Of a stretch of DNA of 64,000 nt, positions 10,872 to 18,777 are shown piece by piece. Made by a program: the position numbers and the translations under genes. The notes beneath the pieces were generated by a model that ran no database searches, was not told the origin of the DNA, and worked only from the letters and a program-made list of their open reading frames with translations. The DNA is from Opitutaceae bacterium (GTDB lineage: Bacteria; Verrucomicrobiota; Verrucomicrobiia; Opitutales; Opitutaceae). The DNA is taken from positions 124,001 through 188,000 of the forward strand of contig JACKPU010000001.1 of assembly GCA_024233285.1 (NCBI GenBank). The letters are read 5' to 3'. Each line of letters begins with the position of its first letter. Position 1 is the first letter of the stretch.

Positions 10872-12050
10872 TTATTGCAAACCGCCGGCGACCGCGCCGA
10901 GTTGGAAGATAGGCAGAAACATCGCCATGACGATGCCGCCGACCACCACACCCAAAAACACGATCAGCATGGGTTCGATCAACGAAGTGAGCGACGCGAC
11001 CGTCGCTTCGGCTTCCACGTCGTAAAAGTCGGCGATCTTGGTCATCATGCCGTCCACGTTACCGGTGGACTCACCGGCCTTGACCATGTGTTTCATCATC
11101 GGTGGGAAAAAAGGATTGGCCGCCAGCACATCCGAAACTTGGCCGCCTTGGCTGACATGCCTGGCGATCTCGTCACACGCGTCCTCAATCTGCACCTTGT
11201 TGCTGGCCGCCGCGACGATTTCAAGCGTGCGCAAAATCGGCACGCCGGAGCGGATCAGCGTCGCGTAGGTGCGGCAAAAGCGGGACAGCGCGATCTTGTG
11301 GATAAGATTGCCGAAAATGGGCGCCTTGACGAGGAACTGGTCTTTGTGCCGGCGGCCCTTGGGCGTCGCGGTGTATTTGCCCACAATCCAGTAGGTCAAG
11401 TAAGCTCCGATGCCGATCGCCCACCACCACGCCTTCATGAAGTCGCTCAAATCGATGAGGAACTGCGTCGGCGCCGGCAGCTTGGCGCCGAAATCGGCAA
11501 ACATCGCGGCAAAGACCGGGATTACAAAAATCAGCAGCACATTCACCAACGCGACCGCCAGACCGATCACCGCGATCGGATAAGTCATGGCCGACTTCAC
11601 CTTCTTGGTCAATTTGACCGAGGCTTCGAAATAGCCGGCCACCTTGCCGAGAATCTCCGCGAGGCCGCCGCTGGCTTCACCGGCCTCGACCATCGATATG
11701 AACAGGGTGTTGAAGGAATTCGGAAACTTTTTAACCGCAGTGGAAAAGGAATTGCCGGTCGAAATGTCCGCCCGGACGTCGCGGATGACGATTTGGAAAA
11801 CCGGATCCTCCGTTTGGTCCTGCAACGCCTCCAAACACTGCACCAACGGCAGACCGGCATTGAGCAGCGAAGCGAGCTGCTGGGTGAAAATCGCGAGTTC
11901 GCCCAGCGGCAGTTTGTATTTGGCGGCTTTCTTCTCGAGCGCCTTTTGTTTGGCCAGCGCTTGGGCGGCCTGGAACCCGCCTTTGCCTTTCGGCTTGGCG
12001 CCTTTGGCTGCCGCAGGGGATGCCGATGACGCAGAAGAAATGAAAGCCAT
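10872..12050 (-). CDS. Type II secretion / type IV pilus inner-membrane platform protein (GspF/PilC family)
   Basis: About 392 residues from ATG 12050 (MAFISSASSASPAAAKG); two earlier in-frame starts up to 12092 are possible, with no clear ribosome site for any. Two T2SF domains are present: residues about 50-175 (IFTQQLASLLNAGLPLVQCL, MVEAGEASGGLAEIL) and about 255-375 (RFCRTYATLIRSGVPILRTL, MVKAGESTGNVDGMM). Three hydrophobic helices follow the usual order: one after each domain and one near the C-terminus (MLIVFLGVVVGGIVMAMFLPIF). The N-terminal Lys/Ala-rich segment is longer than usual. It should form the platform that couples the assembly ATPase to pilin polymerisation. No other pilus gene is visible here, but the degenerate NtrC-like regulator follows 56 bases downstream. 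Confidence 0.9.
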   Translation of the reverse strand: MAFISSASSASPAAAKGAKPKGKGGFQAAQALAKQKALEKKAAKYKLPLGELAIFTQQLASLLNAGLPLVQCLEALQDQTEDPVFQIVIRDVRADISTGNSFSTAVKKFPNSFNTLFISMVEAGEASGGLAEILGKVAGYFEASVKLTKKVKSAMTYPIAVIGLAVALVNVLLIFVIPVFAAMFADFGAKLPAPTQFLIDLSDFMKAWWWAIGIGAYLTYWIVGKYTATPKGRRHKDQFLVKAPIFGNLIHKIALSRFCRTYATLIRSGVPILRTLEIVAAASNKVQIEDACDEIARHVSQGGQVSDVLAANPFFPPMMKHMVKAGESTGNVDGMMTKIADFYDVEAEATVASLTSLIEPMLIVFLGVVVGGIVMAMFLPIFQLGAVAGGLQ

Positions 12051-12194
12051 GGGAACCAAAAAAACGTCCATCAAATAGCCCGGCAACCCCATTTGATTGC
12101 GCTTTTTGTAAAAAAAGGACGATTCTCAGGGCGCAAGGTTTCCCAACACAGGCTTGACCGGCGCCGCTCCGCCACGAATCTTCGACTCAGCTTC

Positions 12195-12268
12195 GCGGGT
12201 GTAGTTTAGTGGTAAAACTCCACTCTTCCAAAGTGGTCTCGTCGGTTCGATTCCGTCCACCCGCTCCA
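12195..12268 (+). tRNA. tRNA-Gly (anticodon TCC)
   Basis: A 74-nt cloverleaf: acceptor GCGGGTG/CACCCGC, short D-loop, anticodon stem CCACT/AGTGG around CTTCCAA (anticodon TCC), T-arm GTCGGTTCGATTCCGTC region, discriminator T, and encoded CCA at 12266-12268. Confidence 0.96.
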
Positions 12269-12288
12269 GCTTTCGCCGTTAGACGGGG

Positions 12289-12696
12289 TCAATACACCCG
12301 CCACGGCCACGCGACACAGCCGTCCACGTCGCGAATCAGGGCGAAATCGGTCTTCCCCTTGAACACAAAGGGCAAAACCTCGACCTCAGCGGGCAAATAC
12401 GCCCGGGCGGTCTGCCAACTGGCCCCCGTGACCCACACATCGTCCACCAAAAGCACGCGGCGCCACACGCCCAGATCAGGTGCCGGCGCCAGCAACTTGG
12501 GTTCCGCATGCCGTGGTTCGTTGGCTTCATCGCGGTAATTCAGAGCCAGGATTTTCAAGCCCACGCCCAGATGCTGGGCCACCATGACCGCCGGCACCGT
12601 GCCGCCGCTCGCGATCCCCACCACGCCGTCGATTGCCGGCGGGAAGCTCCACCGCCGTAATCGATCCGCAATATCCTCAAACGCCAGCGGCGTCAT
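12289..12696 (-). CDS. Phosphoribosyltransferase family protein
   Basis: 135 residues from ATG 12696 (MTPLAFEDIADRLRRW). The PRPP-binding motif VLLVDDVWVTGASW near residue 90 and the upstream GVVGIASGGTVPAVMVAQHLGV loop define a type I PRTase, of the small xanthine/hypoxanthine-like class. No flexible-loop or hood sequence specific enough to name the base is evident. The start overlaps the end of the upstream membrane protein gene by 20 bases, so translation of the two is coupled; an S-component-like transporter with a PRTase would make a base-uptake and salvage pair (inference). Confidence 0.8.
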   Translation of the reverse strand: MTPLAFEDIADRLRRWSFPPAIDGVVGIASGGTVPAVMVAQHLGVGLKILALNYRDEANEPRHAEPKLLAPAPDLGVWRRVLLVDDVWVTGASWQTARAYLPAEVEVLPFVFKGKTDFALIRDVDGCVAWPWRVY

Positions 12697-13252
12697 CGGC
12701 AGGGGACACCGGTTGGGGAAACAGCCGGACCAACCCAAAGTTGATCAGCATCAGCACCGCGAGGCCGGCCAGTCCGTTCTGCAACGATCCGAGGAAAAAG
12801 CGCAGCGGCTCGCCGAGGTCGCCAAATGGGGCCATGAAAAGCTGCACGATTGAGGAACAGGTCTTCGCCACGACATAGCCCAAAGGCGCCGTCAGCCAAA
12901 GCGCGCGCGAACGGCGAATCATCAGCCAGGCGAACACCGCGAATATCGCCAGTTCGAACGCGAGCACGGACAGGAATTGCAACGCCGGCAGGCCGGTCGC
13001 GATCAGGTTGATCACCGGCGCAAACAAACCGGTCAGCAAACCTACCCGCAGGCCGTAGAAGTAGACCGCGGCAAATGTCGCCCAAAACATGGGTAGCAAG
13101 TGCGCCCCGAGCGGACGTGTTCCCGACCATGGCAGCACGTGCACCAGGAATGGAATCAGCCAGGCCACAGCCAGCAAAACGGCGGTCTCGCGCACACTGG
13201 CTCGTTTGAAAACTGCACTGCCCGGGAGAGTTGATTGAGGGGTGATGCTCAC
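12677..13252 (-). CDS. Integral membrane protein, possible ECF-transporter S component
   Basis: 191 residues with five to six hydrophobic helices (AVLLAVAWLIPFLVHVLPW, HLLPMFWATFAAVYFYGLRVG, LTGLFAPVINLIATGLPAL, LAFELAIFAVFAWLM, GLAGLAVLMLINFGLVRLF). Size, helix number and the G-L-L-T-G-x-x-A-P segment resemble vitamin/base-binding S components of ECF transporters, but no signature is decisive. Its 3' end overlaps the phosphoribosyltransferase gene, which suggests a shared substrate. No ECF ATPase or T component is in the window. The rsmE gene starts divergently close by. Confidence 0.6.
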   Translation of the reverse strand: MSITPQSTLPGSAVFKRASVRETAVLLAVAWLIPFLVHVLPWSGTRPLGAHLLPMFWATFAAVYFYGLRVGLLTGLFAPVINLIATGLPALQFLSVLAFELAIFAVFAWLMIRRSRALWLTAPLGYVVAKTCSSIVQLFMAPFGDLGEPLRFFLGSLQNGLAGLAVLMLINFGLVRLFPQPVSPADDAAGV

Positions 13253-13304
13253 GGTCGCAAATTACGACGCGACACCGCCGCTGCAATCCGCAATCTGGGT
13301 CCCA

Positions 13305-14024
13305 TTGAACCTGATCCTGTTCCAACGCGAAGAAACCCTGCGCCCGTTGCCGCGCACGGATGAACGCGCGCAACATGTCCTGAACGTGCTGCGCCGGCAG
13401 GTGGGCGACGCCTTCGATGCCGGTATCGTCAACGGCCCCCGCGGCAAAGCCACGCTGCTGGCAATCACAGACCGGCAGCTCGAACTTTCGTTTGCGTGGA
13501 CCACCGAGTTCACCGCCCCCGACCCCATCACTCTCATCATCGGACTTCCACGGCCGCAGACCGCGCGCAAGATCCTGCAGGAAACCGCCGCCTTGGGTGT
13601 CGGCGCGCTTCATTTCGTGCGCTGTGACAAAGCCGAGCCGTCCTATGCCGACAGCACGCTCTGGCACTCCGGCGAATGGCAACGCCATCTCGAAGCCGGC
13701 GCCGCCCAAGCCTTTTGCACGGGGATCCCCGCCGTTACGCACGGCCAACTATTCTCCGATGCCATTCAGTCGTTGCCCGCCTCCGCCAATCGCATCGCCC
13801 TCGACAACTACGAAGCCCCATCCGCACTCAGCCAGTGCCAGCCGGCGAACGTTACGCCACTGACGCTAGCTTTCGGTCCGGAACGCGGCTGGTCGGCGGG
13901 TGAACGCGATCTTTTGCGCGAACAAGCCTTTGCCTTGGCGCATCTCGGAACGCGCGTGTTGCGGCTTGAGACCGCGATCGTCGCAGCACTCGCCATCGTC
14001 AAAGCCCAGCGGGGGCTCATGTAG
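13305..14024 (+). CDS. rsmE: 16S rRNA (uracil-1498-N3)-methyltransferase
   Basis: RsmE methylates U1498 of 16S rRNA using SAM and is a SPOUT (knotted) enzyme. The C-terminal knot region LAFGPERGWSAGERDLL and GTRVLRLETAIVAAL (near 195-232) is characteristic, preceded by the PUA-like N-terminal domain. I chose the TTG at 13305, which gives MNLILFQREETLRPL and 239 residues, the family norm; an ATG at 13242 in the same frame would add 21 residues and overlap the divergent membrane gene. The stop overlaps the convergent rsmD gene by 8 bases, so two 16S methyltransferases sit tail to tail. Confidence 0.88.
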   Translation: MNLILFQREETLRPLPRTDERAQHVLNVLRRQVGDAFDAGIVNGPRGKATLLAITDRQLELSFAWTTEFTAPDPITLIIGLPRPQTARKILQETAALGVGALHFVRCDKAEPSYADSTLWHSGEWQRHLEAGAAQAFCTGIPAVTHGQLFSDAIQSLPASANRIALDNYEAPSALSQCQPANVTPLTLAFGPERGWSAGERDLLREQAFALAHLGTRVLRLETAIVAALAIVKAQRGLM

Positions 14025-14589
14025 CTTCACGCAAAAACAAACCAACCGAGGGTTGATGCGCCCCCTTGCCCAGACGTTTGGCACAGGTCCACCCCGGCGG
14101 TTTCAGTTCAATCTCACCGGGCATTTCAAAGACCAGCAGTGGATCCGGCTGCGGTGCCAATAAGAGGGTCAGCTTCGCAAACAACGTCGCGGCCACATCC
14201 TCGATGACTTCGTAAGGCGGATCGATAAACACGATCGAAGGAACGTGCCCCACCAATGGCCATGGCACTGTGGTCGCATCGGCCGATATAATTTTCGTGT
14301 CGCGCTCGTCGCGACCCAGACTTTTCGCGACGCCCGCGAGATTACGGCGAATGCAATCCGCCGCTTGACGGTGCTTTTCCACCCAGACCCCGCCGGCGGC
14401 GCCGCGACTCAAGGCCTCCAAGCCGTATGCGCCGCTGCCCGCAAACAGATCGAGAAACCACGCGTCCGGCACGCGATGACCGATGCTGGAAAAGACCGCC
14501 TGACGCATGCCGTCGGTGGCCGGACGCACGGCGTTGCCCTTGGGGGCAACCAAGGGAATGCCGCGAGCTTGACCACCGGTGATGCGCAT
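14017..14589 (-). CDS. rsmD: 16S rRNA (guanine-966-N2)-methyltransferase
   Basis: 190 residues from ATG 14589 (MRITGGQARGIPLVAPKG, the standard family N-terminus; the longer open frame upstream is unsupported). SAM-binding motif FLDLFAGSGAYGLEALSRGA and the catalytic amino-methyltransferase motif IVFIDPPYE are present. The enzyme makes m2G966 in the small subunit P-site region. The C-terminal end is convergent with rsmE, overlapping by 8 bases; its 5' end is divergent from the metallo-hydrolase gene with 65 bases between. Confidence 0.92.
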   Translation of the reverse strand: MRITGGQARGIPLVAPKGNAVRPATDGMRQAVFSSIGHRVPDAWFLDLFAGSGAYGLEALSRGAAGGVWVEKHRQAADCIRRNLAGVAKSLGRDERDTKIISADATTVPWPLVGHVPSIVFIDPPYEVIEDVAATLFAKLTLLLAPQPDPLLVFEMPGEIELKPPGWTCAKRLGKGAHQPSVGLFLREAT

Positions 14590-14654
14590 GGCCGCAGACA
14601 AAAGCCCGCGCCGCGATTGGCAAATCTCAAACCTTGTGCAGACTTGCGCACGAC

Positions 14655-15647
14655 ATGGCCCAGGCACCGGCATTTCCCGTTTCCGATCACTGCGACGGAC
14701 GGCGCTTTTTTAATCCCCGCGGACACATCAACCGCTCTTGGGCCGATGTGCTGCGCTGGCGGCGCACCAGCCAACCGCAACCTTGGAAGCCAACCGTCGA
14801 CCTGCCGGCCCGGGAACTGCCACCTCACCCGGGCGATGACACGCTGACCTGCACGTTTATCAATCATGCCACTTTCCTTTTGCGCTGGGCCAAACTGACC
14901 GTGCTGACCGACCCGGTTTACAGCCCATGCGCGGGGCCTTTCGGCTGGTTGGGACCGCGCCGAGTGCACCCGCCGGGCATCGCTTTTGATGAACTGCCCC
15001 GCGTGGATGTCGTGCAGTTGAGTCACGATCACTACGACCATTGCGATCTGCCGACTTTGCGCCGGCTGGCCCGGCGCGACTCGCCGCTTGCCATCACACC
15101 GCTGGGCAACGCCGATCTGTTGCGACGGGCGGGGTTCGCGGCCGAACGTGTTATCGAGCTCGATTGGTGGCAGACGCATGCCCTGCCCGATCACATCGTG
15201 ACCCTGACCCCGGCCCGGCATTGGAGCAACCGGCTCAGCGGCCGGCGCAACGCCCGGCTTTGGGGCGGCTTTCATATGGATGCCGGCAACCAACGCGTCT
15301 TGTTTACCGGCGACACGGGTTACGATGCCGTATTTTTTCGTGAGATCGGCGAGCGACTGGGCGCGCTCGACCTCGCGTTGATTCCCATCGGTGCCTACGA
15401 ACCGCGCTGGTTTATGGCTCCGCAACACTGCAATCCCTTTGAAGCCGGTCAAATCCACCTGGATCTCAAGGCACGGCAGAGCTTCGGGATGCATTGGGGC
15501 ACGTTTCAACTCACCGACGAGTCGCGCGAAGCCCCTTTGAACGAACTTGCAGCGGCCCGGATCAAGCTCGGCATCGCAAGCACCGGATTCCGCGTGCTGC
15601 AACCCGGTGAAACCGCGCACATCCCGGCCGCCAGTTGCGTGTCATGA
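14655..15647 (+). CDS. MBL-fold metallo-hydrolase, NAPE-PLD/UlaG-like
   Basis: 330 residues from ATG 14655. The metal-binding motif VVQLSHDHYDHCDL (HxHxDH) near residue 120, later TPARHWS, LFTGDTGYD and FGMHWGTFQLTDE carry the remaining zinc ligands, in the arrangement of N-acyl-phosphatidylethanolamine phospholipase D-like hydrolases. A leading HATFLLRW strand is also typical. No signal peptide is evident. A phospholipid or lactone substrate is possible but unproven; its position next to the Mla lipid-transport operon is suggestive only. Confidence 0.82.
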   Translation: MAQAPAFPVSDHCDGRRFFNPRGHINRSWADVLRWRRTSQPQPWKPTVDLPARELPPHPGDDTLTCTFINHATFLLRWAKLTVLTDPVYSPCAGPFGWLGPRRVHPPGIAFDELPRVDVVQLSHDHYDHCDLPTLRRLARRDSPLAITPLGNADLLRRAGFAAERVIELDWWQTHALPDHIVTLTPARHWSNRLSGRRNARLWGGFHMDAGNQRVLFTGDTGYDAVFFREIGERLGALDLALIPIGAYEPRWFMAPQHCNPFEAGQIHLDLKARQSFGMHWGTFQLTDESREAPLNELAAARIKLGIASTGFRVLQPGETAHIPAASCVS

Positions 15648-15735
15648 ATCCATGCGATTCCGCTGTATTATCGACAGTCGGCGAAGTTTCCCTGTAACAA
15701 ATCCCCAGTGAGCTGTCTGTTATTTGTTACTGTTC

Positions 15736-17214
15736 ATGACCAAGCATCCAAGCCTCCGGACCATACTCTGTGCACTCGTGCTCTGCGCGAGTGGGGCCGC
15801 GGCGCGTGCGGAGAACAATTTCTGGCCGTTTATCGTCGAGCAAACTGATCCGCAAACCGGCCAAGTCACCGACCGCCAGGTCTTGGGTCCGTTGCTTTTC
15901 ACGACCGAGAAACCAAACGGCGTTCACTACCATGGTTTGCGCCCGCTCTGGATGGTGCGCCGGGATGCCGTGGAAAAGCGCGAAGACCGCACTTTTCTCT
16001 ATCCGCTGTTTTCTTACCGGCAGGATGAGACCGCGGTGGAATGGACGGTGTTTAACCTCATCAACCACTCGCAAGCGCGTGATGGCAAACCCGACATCCT
16101 GCCACGGAAATTTGACGCGTGGCCGTTCTGGTTTTCCCGCGATACCGGCGCTCCCGAAACGAGCTATCGCGCGCTCTTCCCGATCGCCGGCACGGTCAAA
16201 TCACGTTTCGGCTACAACGAGTTGAATTGGGTGATCTTCCCGCTCTACCTGCGCAGCGAAAAATCCGGCGTGGTGACAACTTCCACACCATGGCCGTTTA
16301 TCAAGCGAAGCGCAGGCAATGGGCACGTAGGGTTCGCCCTCTGGCCATTGTTCGGCCGGGCCGAAAAACCCGGTGCTTACCGCAAGCAGTATTATCTCTG
16401 GCCGCTGATTTATAAGAACGAACTGCGGCTGTCCGATCCCGAGCCGACGGTGATGCAGGGGTTTTTGCCGTTTTATACCCGCGAGCAAAGCGCCGGCTCG
16501 GTAAGCGAAAATTTTCTCTGGCCGTTTTTCGGTTACACACGGCAGACCCAGCCAGTGCCTTACCACGAGAACCGCTACTTTTGGCCCTTGCTCGTGCAAG
16601 GGCGTGGCGAACAACGCTACGTCAATCGCTGGGCGCCGTTTTACACGCACTCCATTCGCAAGGGCACGGACAAGAAGTGGGTCATGTGGCCGTTGATTCG
16701 GCAGGAAATGTGGACGGCCGACGGCCTCGTGCACGACAAGAATCAGCTGCTCTGGTTCGTCTATTGGTCGCACGAGCAGCGCAGCGCCACCAACCCCAAT
16801 CTGCCGGCGGCGCACAAAACGCATTTCTGGCCGCTTTTCAGCGCATGGGACAATGGCGCCGGTCGCCGCCAAGGCCAGTTTCTCAGTCCGCTCGGGGTGT
16901 TCTTTCCCAACAACGAAAAAGTGCGCGTCATCTACGAACCACTTTTCGCCATCTACCGCTACGACCAGCGTTCACCAGAGGACGTGCGGCACTCGTTCCT
17001 CTGGAACGCCATCACGTGGCGACGCACCGACGACGAACGCGAATTTCACTTTCTCGGCCCGATTCTTGGCTCCGAAAGTAACGCGGCGGGTTCGCGATTC
17101 CGGCTGCTGGGCGGCTTAATCGGCCTGCGCAAACCGGCTGGAAAAAACTGGCGGCTGTTCCTGTTCGATTTTTCCCACAAAAGCGACAGGGTGAATCCCG
17201 CGAGCACCCAGTGA
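15736..17214 (+). CDS. Secreted protein with repeated W-P-(L/F)-(F/L/I) motifs, first gene of the mla operon
   Basis: 492 residues from ATG 15736 (MTKHPSLRTILCALVLCASG, signal peptide cut after AAARA). The mature part is built from about ten short repeats of 25-45 residues, each with an aromatic-Trp-Pro core: NNFWPFIVEQ, AWPFWFSRD, TPWPFIKRS, ALWPLFGRA, YLWPLIYKN, FLWPFFGYT, YFWPLLVQG, RWAPFYTHS, VMWPLIRQE, HFWPLFSAW. Each is followed by charged turns, as in blades of a beta-propeller or strands of a beta-rich outer-membrane protein. I do not recognise a named family. The stop is two bases before the mlaE start codon, so it belongs to the Mla operon and may be its periplasmic or outer-membrane partner (inference). 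Confidence 0.8.
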   Translation: MTKHPSLRTILCALVLCASGAAARAENNFWPFIVEQTDPQTGQVTDRQVLGPLLFTTEKPNGVHYHGLRPLWMVRRDAVEKREDRTFLYPLFSYRQDETAVEWTVFNLINHSQARDGKPDILPRKFDAWPFWFSRDTGAPETSYRALFPIAGTVKSRFGYNELNWVIFPLYLRSEKSGVVTTSTPWPFIKRSAGNGHVGFALWPLFGRAEKPGAYRKQYYLWPLIYKNELRLSDPEPTVMQGFLPFYTREQSAGSVSENFLWPFFGYTRQTQPVPYHENRYFWPLLVQGRGEQRYVNRWAPFYTHSIRKGTDKKWVMWPLIRQEMWTADGLVHDKNQLLWFVYWSHEQRSATNPNLPAAHKTHFWPLFSAWDNGAGRRQGQFLSPLGVFFPNNEKVRVIYEPLFAIYRYDQRSPEDVRHSFLWNAITWRRTDDEREFHFLGPILGSESNAAGSRFRLLGGLIGLRKPAGKNWRLFLFDFSHKSDRVNPASTQ

Positions 17215-17215
17215 C

Positions 17216-17968
17216 ATGAAGCACATCACCGCCATTCTCGAAGGCTTCGGCAGCACGATCATCCTGCTCGTGCAATCGGCCCGGCATGCGCCCAGCCTGC
17301 CGCGGCAGTTCAAACGTTTCATGGAGCAATGCTATCTCATCGGCTACACCACCCTGCCGATCGTGGCCATTCTCAGCTTCTTCATCGGTGGCGTGCTCGC
17401 GTTGCAGAGCGGTTACAGCATGCAAAGCTTCGGCGCCAAGGAATTCATCGGTTCGCTCGTGGGCCTGTCGATGGCGCGGGAACTGGGTCCCGTGATGGTC
17501 GCCGTGCTCGTGGCCGGTCGCGTCGGTTCCGCCATCTCGGCCGAGCTGGCGTCCATGAAGGTCTACCAGGAAATCGATGCTTTGATCACGATGAACATCC
17601 CGCCGGAACGCATTCTTGTCCTGCCCCGGCTGGCGGCCGTGCTGGTGATGATGCCGGTCCTCGCCATCATTGCCAATCTCGTGGGCTGGTTCGGCGGCGC
17701 GCTCATCTGCCAGTATGTCGACTTTATCGCCCTCGCCCCGGAGAAGTATTTCGAGACCCTGCGTCAATACACGCAGTTCAAGGATGTCTGGGACGGCATC
17801 ATCAAGGCCGAGATATTCGGTTTCGTGGTTGTGCTCGTCTCTTGTAATATTGGCCTGCGCACCAAAGGCGGTCCGCGCGAAATCGGCGCCTCGGTCACCA
17901 AGGCCGTCGTGGTCTCGCTCATTCTTATTCTGGTGCTCGATTACTTCGTCACCAAGGCCCTGATGTAA
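17216..17968 (+). CDS. mlaE: MlaE-family ABC transporter permease
   Basis: 250 residues. This is the inner-membrane permease of the Mla/MCE phospholipid transporter. Family features: an N-terminal amphipathic region, then helices in TTLPIVAILSFFIGGVLALQSG, GLSMARELGPVMVAVLVAGRVG with SAISAELASMKVYQEIDAL (the conserved coupling-helix stretch), VMMPVLAIIANLVGWFGGALI and KAVVVSLILILVLDYFVTKAL. It is followed after two bases by the ATPase gene and preceded by the repeat-protein gene. In Proteobacteria this transporter keeps phospholipids out of the outer leaflet; direction here is not known. Confidence 0.93.
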   Translation: MKHITAILEGFGSTIILLVQSARHAPSLPRQFKRFMEQCYLIGYTTLPIVAILSFFIGGVLALQSGYSMQSFGAKEFIGSLVGLSMARELGPVMVAVLVAGRVGSAISAELASMKVYQEIDALITMNIPPERILVLPRLAAVLVMMPVLAIIANLVGWFGGALICQYVDFIALAPEKYFETLRQYTQFKDVWDGIIKAEIFGFVVVLVSCNIGLRTKGGPREIGASVTKAVVVSLILILVLDYFVTKALM

Positions 17969-17970
17969 CC

Positions 17971-18774
17971 ATGCCCTGCAGCTCCACCCGCAATCCATTC
18001 ACCGCTGAAGAAAGTCCCGCCGTCGGCGTGACGTTTGAAGGTGTGAACAAGAGCTTTGGCGATCATGTGGTGCTGAAGGACATCACGCTGCAAATCGAAC
18101 CAGGCGAGATTTTCGTGCTGATGGGGCCCAGCGGCTCTGGCAAAAGCGTTCTGCTCAAGCATATCGTCGGCCTTGAGGCCCCAAGCAGCGGGCGGGTCAC
18201 GGTCGGCTCGCAGGATGCCGCCGATCCGGAGACACGTGAAGATGTGCGCATGGCCCTCGTGTTCCAAGCCGGCGCGCTGTTCAACTCGCTGACCGTTTAC
18301 GACAACCTCGCGCTCTACCTGCGCGAGCACCGCCTGGGCAACGAAGGCAAGATCCGCGAGAAGGTCATGCACTCACTGCAGATCCTTTCGCTCGAAAACG
18401 CGGCCGGCAAATTCCCTTCGGAGCTTTCAGGCGGCATGCGCAAGCGCGTGGCCATCGCCCGTGCCCTGGTCATGGAGCCCCAACTGCTGCTCTACGACGA
18501 GCCGACCTCGGAACTCGATCCGGTCATGTCCGCGACGATCAGCGAAATTATCGCCAGCCTGAAGGACCAATACCGCGTCACCTCAGTCGTGGTCTCGCAC
18601 GATCGCGACCTTGCGCTCAATATCGCCGACCGCGTCGGCATTCTCATGGGCGGTGAACTGCTTACCATTGCCAGCCCTGAAGCCCTTAAGAACCCGCAGG
18701 ACCCCCGGGTGATGGACTTCCTGAATCCAAAAATCGACCTGCATAATCCCCGCTTTAAAAAACTGGAGACCTGA
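17971..18774 (+). CDS. mlaF: MlaF-family ABC transporter ATPase
   Basis: 267 residues. Walker A GPSGSGKS near residue 52, signature LSGGMRKRVAIARAL near 150, Walker B LLLYDEPTSELDP, and the H-loop VVVSHDRDL. LSGGMRKR rather than LSGGQ is the hallmark of MlaF/Mkl ATPases. The N-terminal 15 residues (MPCSSTRNPFTAEES) are not conserved, so a start a little downstream is possible, although the ATG lies two bases after the mlaE stop. It powers the MlaE permease; mlaD begins three bases after the stop. Confidence 0.95.
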   Translation: MPCSSTRNPFTAEESPAVGVTFEGVNKSFGDHVVLKDITLQIEPGEIFVLMGPSGSGKSVLLKHIVGLEAPSSGRVTVGSQDAADPETREDVRMALVFQAGALFNSLTVYDNLALYLREHRLGNEGKIREKVMHSLQILSLENAAGKFPSELSGGMRKRVAIARALVMEPQLLLYDEPTSELDPVMSATISEIIASLKDQYRVTSVVVSHDRDLALNIADRVGILMGGELLTIASPEALKNPQDPRVMDFLNPKIDLHNPRFKKLET

Positions 18775-18777
18775 CCC

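Noticed and set aside
12693..13748. 351-codon minus-strand frame spanning rsmE start and the membrane gene
   Set aside because: It runs in a different frame from the membrane protein, which has clean hydrophobic helices, and antisense to rsmE.
17012..17998. 328-codon minus-strand ORF rich in Asp/His/Arg
   Set aside because: It is antisense to mlaE and the repeat gene and has no recognisable domain.
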